DNA of 23,123 nt from Podochytrium sp. JEL0797. Its lineage: Eukaryota; Chytridiomycota; Chytridiomycetes; Chytridiales; Chytriomycetaceae. The number at the start of each line of letters is the position of its first letter. Positions within the stretch are counted from its first letter, which is position 1. The stretch covers positions 1 through 23,123 of the forward strand of contig JADGJG010000347.1 of NCBI GenBank assembly GCA_027596195.1. Direction: 5' to 3'. A model generated the notes under the pieces. That model was not told where the DNA came from, did not search any database, and saw only the letters and a list, made by a program, of their open reading frames with translations. Below, one piece after another: positions 17,885-23,123 of the stretch. The position numbers and the translations under genes are program-made.

Positions 17885-17924
17885 CACGTGCAATGTTCAA
17901 AAATCGATCGATTTTGATTAAATC
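17885..17924 (+). promoter_or_regulatory. Promoter block of SAM receptor C: CACGTG plus GATTAAATC
   Basis: CACGTG at 17885-17890 and GATTAAATC at 17916-17924, with 54 nt from E-box to ATG. Between them lies a short palindrome, atcgatcgat (17903-17912). Confidence 0.65.
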
Positions 17925-17944
17925 CCGAAATTTTCCTCAATACG

Positions 17945-19623
17945 ATGCACGCCATGCTGCTTGCTCTTGCTGCCACCTTTGCCCGCGCTGATGGAGTCGT
18001 CGTCGCTAGGGCGGATGCTGGTAAGTGTGCTTTCCCGAATGTTTCCGATGGCAATGGAGCTTCCGACGCAAGAGTTCTGAATTCGAATTGCAGGTCCAGG
18101 CACCAATCCTTACCCTTTGAAGATGCCTCTTGCTTCTGGCTACCAGGCCCTCTACGCGCCGGGTTATTCGTGGGGACAGAAATTCACAACCTTCAACGCC
18201 AGCACAACGAGCTTTGAGGCATGTGCCAATATCGCATTACCAGGCCACACGCTTTCAGCCCTCATCACATGGGACTCAACCACTAGTCTCTGCAGTCTAG
18301 CGGACGCAGGCCCATCGCCTTCTCCTCAATCGGCAGTATTTGTGTTTGGGACGATGGCCTTCAAGGGCGATTACTGGGGCAGTTTTGATCTTCAAGCCTT
18401 CGATTTGGGGAATCAAAATACTGCGCAGCCTTGTCTTGATAAATGCGCGGGTTATGTCGGGACGGGATGGTGTGCACTTGTGGTGTGGAATGCTGCTGTT
18501 CTTGCAGGTCCCGGCAACTGCTTTTTGAAGGTGAGGGTGTTTATGCGCGGCAGAGATATTCCACCTTCTCGCGATTTCTTAATTGCCATTATTGAATTAG
18601 GGACCTGACGCGGCGCCGGCAACTGTCACGGCGGGAGTCTGGGTGGTGCCGAGTGCAACTACGGCGGCGATGGCAACAACTTCAGCGGCAACAACAACGT
18701 CGGCGATGGCAACCATGTCGGCTATGGCCACATCTACAGCTGCCAGCGCAGCCGTCACGTCTTTTTCTATAAATGCCAGCAATAGCAGCGCCTCTGGAGG
18801 TGATGATAGGTCCACTAGTGGGTCCGATAGCGGGTTGCTTGGAGGAATTGTTGCGGTGTTTTTCGTGTTATTGTTGGGTGGTGGGTATTGGTGGTATTCG
18901 AAAAAGACGTGAGTGGATGATGGTGCGTGTCAACTGGGTTGCTGATGTGAATTTTCCAGAAACCAAGTTGATGAGCGAGAACCGAAGCCATCTCAGGCGC
19001 CATTCTCGGACAATCACGCGTCATCGCTTGCTGCAGTCGAACCGGATACGGATTCCACCGTGATTCAAGTTCCAGTTGAGAAGGAGAGCGGCGTGGCTGC
19101 TCCCGATATCAAAACAGTTCCGGTCGCGGAGAACCTCATGACCATTATGGGTGCCTTTGTGGCTGCTGTTCCACCACGTGACACCAAGTCCGATTATTAC
19201 GATGAACCCTCTGTTGCAGCCACGGATGCCACCGAGAAGTCCGATTATTACGGTGATGATCCCACTGTTGCGGTGTCGGCTTTTGAGGCCAAGGGTGCCG
19301 CTGAGAGCGCGACTTCTCATCCAACTGTCGCGGGTTCCTCCTCCCACCAAGTCTCGGTCCTCGTGGATGAAAACGTGCTCTCCTGGACTTTGCAAGACGT
19401 GTCCAGATGGGTGATGAAGAACGGGGGCTCTGATGGTGCTGGGCTCCGCACGGCGAGTGAGAAAATCACGGGACGCGTTCTTGCCCAAATCGAAGAGACT
19501 GAGTTGGTGCAGGTTGCGCAGCCTGCGACTGTTGGGGATCGACATGAGTTGTTGATGGCGTTGAGAGCTTTGAAGATGAAAGTTCAGTTGCTGACGGGGC
19601 CGCCTGCGTACTTTGATTTGTGA
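17945..19623 (+). CDS. Single-pass membrane protein with Cys-rich ectodomain and cytosolic SAM domain (paralog C)
   Basis: Exons 17945-18020, 18094-18530, 18601-18908, 18960-19623; 494 aa, same intron positions and phases as A and B. Signal peptide MHAMLLALAATFARA; ectodomain MPLASGYQALYAPGYSW, six cysteines (CAN, SLC, QPCLDKC, GWC, NCF); a stalk made largely of Ala/Thr/Met/Ser, including TSAMATMSAMATSTAA; membrane helix (GLLGGIVAVFFVLLLGGGYW) then YSKKT; tail with KSDYYDEPSV and KSDYYGDDPTV; SAM domain from SWTLQDVSRWVMKNGG. The tail from about the DIKTVPVAENL codons through the start of the SAM domain is almost identical in DNA to B, whereas the stalk, intron 3 and first part of exon 4 differ more, suggesting gene conversion. 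It probably forms homo- or hetero-oligomers with A and B through SAM. Confidence 0.9.
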
Positions 19624-19649
19624 TGTGCGTAGTAAATGCAGTAGGTAGA

Positions 19650-19669
19650 TAAATCATGAATTAGCGAAT
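19650..19669 (+). promoter_or_regulatory. Conserved 3' element of SAM receptor C
   Basis: TAAATCATGAATTAGCGAAT, 26 nt after the stop; one base from the A copy. Confidence 0.5.
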
Positions 19670-20113
19670 GATCGGAAACCTGGACTCCTTCTGTGATGTG
19701 TTCTCCTAATTGAACGCGTGCTCAATCGATTGTCTCATATCTCTGGCGGCCGCGGGCGAGCCATGTCTAAAAGAAGCGTTACCCTCCAAACATGATAAAC
19801 ATCACCAATCAGCCGCCTGTATGAGAACATAAAATTGGTGGAAACGGGCCTACTTGCGCAAACTGGAGACCTTCACCGGCCAGTGGCCGCGGTGACCTGC
19901 GGCCCCACGGGGCTATATCATATTTATGTGTCTTATCATCTATGTTGTACATTCAATCTCCAATAAACCCCAAGGTTCCAAAGGATATGTCTTCCCTCTC
20001 TGCCACCACACACACAGGGGAGTAGACACATCATTTTTTCTTTTTTTATTTTGTTTTTGTTCAAGGACACGAGAATAGAGAGAGAGAAAAAGTGTATAAA
20101 AGGAAGTGGGAAA
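19670..20113. other. Intergenic: GC-rich self-complementary patch and 3' flanks
   Basis: No ORF of note. Around 19876-19910 a GC-rich block (ccggccagtggccgcggtg, ctgcggccccacgg) could fold, but matches no RNA family I recognise. AATAAA at 19962-19967 could serve receptor C. The stretch at 20034-20095, T-rich then gagagagagaaaaag, is the 3' flank of gene D and resembles that of gene E (21215-21275). Confidence 0.45.
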
Positions 20114-20653
20114 TTAGGGTAAGGAATGTGTCAGATTCGTGAAAAATCTCGTTTTGATGGCGTTGAAGCGTTCAATGCGCTCTGTTGCGCGTTTCGTCCA
20201 ATTGGCTCCCTCGGCCAAGATGTTGGCAGTGATCGCAGTCATCCGCGACACCTCTATGCCAAAGACAGGGTTGCTTGAAACACGTGTTGGATATCTTGAC
20301 GGACGAAGCGAAGAGCCAGCATTCTTGTTTCGAAGAATACCGCGTGGTTTCATGGCGTTCCGGTTCACGTCTCCAATTCTGTGGACAATGCGGTTCTCGG
20401 CATCATTGTGATCTTTCCAAGCTACTGTTTTCTTTGCTATTTGATTGAATGTGCTGGAGGGACGGAGCGATTCGCGGTTGGCAAAGGTTTTGTTATACTC
20501 ATTATAACGTTGAACGTACGCGTGGTTGGCTTGTGTGTCGACGCGCAACGGCGATTGAAGCCGTTCTGTTACATTTCGTGGCAAAGTAAGTGTTGATGAA
20601 GTCACATCTGTCGAGGCGCGGAACGCGTGATTTTGGCATGATTTTGGGGCCAT
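20114..20653 (-). CDS. Small uncharacterised protein D with SILK-like GILR and RVxF-like KTVAW motifs, 179 aa
   Basis: Open frame, start 20653, stop TAA 20114-20116. Not a recognised family. It is polar and basic with no membrane segment. Residues 75-79 (KTVAW) fit the RVxF consensus and 105-108 (GILR) the SILK consensus ([GS]IL[RK]), the two docking motifs of protein phosphatase 1 regulators such as inhibitor-2; the KGILK-type context is PRGILRNKNAGSS. The usual order is SILK before RVxF; here it is reversed. The C-terminal 135-172 looks helical (VSRMTAITANILAEGANW, RIERFNAIKTRFF). It is related to E (same strand, next upstream) and partly to F; the 15-residue core is identical in D and E with only synonymous differences. 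Role as a PP1 partner is inference. Confidence 0.55.
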   Translation of the reverse strand: MAPKSCQNHAFRASTDVTSSTLTLPRNVTERLQSPLRVDTQANHAYVQRYNEYNKTFANRESLRPSSTFNQIAKKTVAWKDHNDAENRIVHRIGDVNRNAMKPRGILRNKNAGSSLRPSRYPTRVSSNPVFGIEVSRMTAITANILAEGANWTKRATERIERFNAIKTRFFTNLTHSLP

Positions 20654-21166
20654 AATTTGTGGGTTTTAAGGGAGTCCTCTTTGCGTGTTGGACTTAAGCG
20701 AACTGATGCGGTTGAGTTGCGCGGAAGGAGAAGTTCACCCCTCTTTCTTTCGATATTGACAATACGGGAGGGTTTTGTTCAGAAGGTTCGGAGAAGACAA
20801 TCTACCATTTCAAGGGGTGGTATATATTTTAAAATAGAGCCCGAAATGGTTTGAATACTTTTCGTGGATAAGAGGATGTTATATATCCATACGGCTGCTT
20901 GGAACACCTGATGTTGGGCTATTAATTTGGTACAATTTGTGGGGGATAACTCAGAAAGCGTACAGAAAATAACCATGTCAACCATATTACCTGTGATTTT
21001 TAATTGCGGATGACACGGGTTCATGGTCATTCAAACAACATTTGAGATTTTTTCTCCAGCGAATAAAATAAAAAATTGGAAATCATGTTTGTGAATTGTT
21101 CCTTCCTTCTTCTCTCCTCTCGTCTTCGATCACATAAAAGAAGAGATCCAAGCATATTCCAGCCGA
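20654..21166. other. Upstream region of gene D
   Basis: No gene seen. The part next to D (tttgtgggttt, gagtcctctttgcgtgttgg) parallels sequence upstream of F (22748-22790), and gggttcatggtc at about 21018 parallels 22928, so promoter segments are shared across the D-F family. The middle is AT-rich and featureless. Confidence 0.45.
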
Positions 21167-21772
21167 TTATTGCCGATCATTGACCGGAAGGAAAAAAGGA
21201 AACGAAGGAGAGGTTTTTTGTTCATTTTTTGTTGTCTTTTTCGAAAATATGTGGATAGAGAGAGAAAAAAACGAGAAAGGGAAGAGAAATATTATGTTCG
21301 CCAAAAACCTCTCTTTGATGCCGTTCAAGCGTTCGATGCGCATTGCTGCTGCGCTTTTCGCCCGATTGGCTCGCTCGACCGAGAAGTTAGCAGCAGTCGT
21401 GGCCATTCGCGACACATCAATGCAAAAGGCATTGTTGCTTTCAGCACGTACTGAATAACTTGATGGAAGAAGTGAAGAACCAGCATTCTTGTTGCGGAGA
21501 ATACCGCGTGGTTTCATGCCCTTCCTGTTCGTGTCTCCAATTCCCTGGACGATGCGCGGCTCGATGACTAAATGTGCGTCCACGGTTTTCTTTCCTCTTT
21601 CGGTGACGGCACTAGCAGATAGGAATTTGTTGAGCTTGCGACTTGATGGTCGTTGAGTATTGAGATTTATGACTGTTACAAGCGGTGGTCTGGTAACGAT
21701 CAAACGGTGCAGGGACTTGTGGAGGTGGAGCGGCGGGGTTTTGAAATCCGGGGTTGACGAGACAAGACTCAA
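21167..21772 (-). CDS. Small uncharacterised protein E, paralog of D, up to 201 aa
   Basis: Open frame, start 21772. Residues about 73-160 align with D: RIVQGIGDTNRK, then MKPRGILRNKNAGSS (86-100) identical to D, then VSRMATTAANFSVERANRAK and RIERLNGIKERFLAN. The DNA of the 15-codon core differs from D at four sites, all synonymous, which argues the protein is or was recently under selection. The RVxF-like Trp of D is lost (KKTVDAH). After FLAN the frame runs through T-rich sequence equivalent to the D 3' UTR, giving an odd hydrophobic Phe/Ser tail, so the original stop may be lost. The N-terminal 60 residues are little like D. It is either a diverging gene or an early pseudogene. Confidence 0.45.
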   Translation of the reverse strand: MSLVSSTPDFKTPPLHLHKSLHRLIVTRPPLVTVINLNTQRPSSRKLNKFLSASAVTERGKKTVDAHLVIEPRIVQGIGDTNRKGMKPRGILRNKNAGSSLLPSSYSVRAESNNAFCIDVSRMATTAANFSVERANRAKSAAAMRIERLNGIKERFLANIIFLFPFSFFSLSIHIFSKKTTKNEQKTSPSFPFFLPVNDRQ

Positions 21773-21954
21773 CTCGAGTGGACATTATTCGGTTCCTCTT
21801 ATTTCAGTCTCGTCATTTTACAATCTGCTGTGTGAGAGTCTTGTTTTGGTGCCTTGTTGAAGTCTCAACTTGTGCTGGAGGTTTAATTTTCTGATCTTAA
21901 ATTTGATACGCAGTTTATACATACCAGTTGTCGACCCAGAACAGATTGGTAAAA

Positions 21955-22557
21955 TCAATCGGCTTGGCTCCTTTCCTGGACACGCTTTCGAAACTTAGCA
22001 AGCTGTTGTTCCCGATGAGCACGAAAGTGAAAAGAGAAACAAATATGCAAAAAAATCAGTTTGCGCCCCAAGCAAACCTTGTCGCTTCGGGTGAATGACT
22101 TCTTATTCAAAACTTCAGCGGAAGGATTTGTGGCCGCCTTTTGCAATTGAAGAAGCATTTGGGAGGCAACACATGCTCCTGAGCTCGATTCCAAGTTTAC
22201 CAAAACTTGAGACAGGCGCGAATCGGCCAGCGCTTCCGGGAAAGGCGATCTCGCACGCTGAATTGGACTATGGCAGATGAAGCCATGATATTCTGGTCGG
22301 AGGCAATGAATATCGTCGTGATTTTCAACTTCAGCCATGAAGCGATGAGTTGGCGGGGCTGCCGGCGAGTAAGGCCGATTTATTTCTCGGGATAGGGGCG
22401 GGAAACTGATAAGACGGGGCGAAGCAAATTGTGCCCTTGCATAGAGATTTGAATTTTGTTGCTTGTTCTGGGTGCTGCTGGTTTTGGCTATCCCTTCTGT
22501 TGAGCTTTGTAAATCCTTGCGATTGGATTCCAAGTTTTGACGCATCTGTTTTGGCAA
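21955..22557 (-). CDS. Small uncharacterised protein F, distant relative of D, 200 or 175 aa
   Basis: Open frame, start 22557. The residues just before and after the start (YNEYTRSY then LPKQMRQNLES, LQSSTEGIAK) resemble D (YNEYNKTFANRES, SSTFNQIAK), but stops in the upstream frame remove D's N-terminal 60 residues. The middle (VENHDDIHCLRPEYHG, SRLSQVLVNLESSSG) is not recognised. A probable 75-nt intron (22077-22003, GTTTGC...CAG) has a length divisible by three and no stop, so retained and spliced forms both stay open and end LAKFRKRVQERSQAD. It lacks the GILR core. Whether it is a real gene is uncertain. Confidence 0.4.
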   Translation of the reverse strand: MPKQMRQNLESNRKDLQSSTEGIAKTSSTQNKQQNSNLYARAQFASPRLISFPPLSREINRPYSPAAPPTHRFMAEVENHDDIHCLRPEYHGFICHSPIQRARSPFPEALADSRLSQVLVNLESSSGACVASQMLLQLQKAATNPSAEVLNKKSFTRSDKVCLGRKLIFLHICFSFHFRAHREQQLAKFRKRVQERSQAD

Positions 22558-22789
22558 ATAAGACCTTGTATACTCATTATAACATTGTAATTACGTGGAG
22601 TTCGCTTAGATGTGGAGTGTGGGCGGTGCGCGAAAGCAATTGAAACGGTTCGGCTACTTTTCGTGGCAAAGCGGGAGCTGCTGATGTTACATCTGTCGGA
22701 ATGATTTACGGCGGTGTGGAACGCGAGATTATGGGCTGAAGATTTTTGTGGGTTTGTTCGGTGTCCTCGTTGCGCGTTGGAATTTGGCG

Positions 22790-23123
22790 AGCTGGTCGGA
22801 CGCGGTTTAGGTGAGTTAGCCGACGCGAAAGAAACGACTGAAAGAGCACATAAATCAAGAAATAAAACGAACCAGAATACGTCCCAACAGTACTTTGGTG
22901 TTTCGGTCATTGGTTGTGGAGGACAAGGGTTCATGGTCGTGTCACGGGAGGTTTCTCAACATTTTGATAGATTTTCGTATTGCTATCATGGAATGCAAAG
23001 GAAACCCCAATTTCCGCCCTACTCAATCCGGTTCCTCTGGAACTGTTATAGGGTGAAAAATGCTGACAAAACGGTTGGCTCCAAAAAGTTGTCCGTCCGT
23101 CCATCTATTCGTGATCTGATTGG
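22790..23123 (+). repeat. Dispersed upstream repeat, copy 2, at the window edge
   Basis: Matches 15781-16030 in block order and spacing. In copy 1 the RPA1-like ATG lies about 275 nt after the gacgcgaaagaaacg word, and the same distance here falls at the window edge. Above F (minus strand) it also acts as upstream sequence. No + strand start codon can be assigned. Confidence 0.6.

Noticed and set aside
19850..19920. GC-rich foldable block as a structured RNA gene
   Set aside because: Local self-complementarity only; no match to tRNA, 5S, U-snRNA or other families I can recognise by sequence.
22488..22934. 148-codon minus-strand frame above gene F
   Set aside because: It overlaps the repeated promoter segment and F in another frame; the similarity to the gene D upstream and N-terminal region changes frame inside it.

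Overview
The window looks like nuclear DNA of a fungus. Its genes are split by short introns (about 50-115 nt, a few up to 310) with GTRAGT-type donors and YAG acceptors. It carries a GRE2-type reductase, a ZNG1/CBWD-type GTPase and a UBE3B-type HECT ligase. The membrane-anchored SAM-domain proteins and the architecture suggest an early-diverging lineage, possibly a chytrid; that placement is inference. No rRNA, tRNA, CRISPR or bacterial-style operon was seen.

Layout. 1-921 (+): the C-terminal part of a HECT E3 ligase whose upstream exons are not recognised in the window. 1174-1659: a doubtful, frame-broken coding trace. 2184-3854 (-): SAM receptor paralog A. 4490-6670 (-): an eight-exon zinc-chaperone GTPase (ZNG1/CBWD), separated by only 38 nt from a divergent five-exon NAD(P)-dependent reductase (6709-8101, +). 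8153-10045: five decaying copies of the last exon and 3' flank of that reductase. One copy is split by a 281-bp insertion with 13-bp direct repeats, and a coiled-coil gene fragment lies between two others. 10208-11856 (-): an intact coiled-coil gene and a frameshifted tandem duplicate. 12139-13023 (+): a METTL21-type methyltransferase. 13342-15026 and 17945-19623 (+): SAM receptor paralogs B and C. Between B and C lie a Harbinger-like transposase trace and a broken RPA1-like gene. 20114-22557 (-): three small related genes D, E and F. The right edge (22790-23123) repeats the sequence that lies upstream of the RPA1-like gene.

The most interesting material is the A/B/C family. Each protein is predicted to have a signal peptide, a six-cysteine ectodomain, an Ala/Thr/Ser-rich stalk, one membrane helix, a cytosolic tail with DYYxD motifs and a C-terminal SAM domain. 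All three genes have the same four-exon structure, the same CACGTG + GATTAAATC promoter block at near-constant distance from the ATG, and a shared short 3' element. Together they look like a co-regulated surface-protein family spread by duplication and partly homogenised, plausibly by gene conversion.

The other genes look like unrelated housekeeping neighbours. The intervals between them record much duplication and decay: tandem gene tails, frameshifted paralogs and repeated promoters. Every homology statement here comes from reading motifs by eye; no search was run.
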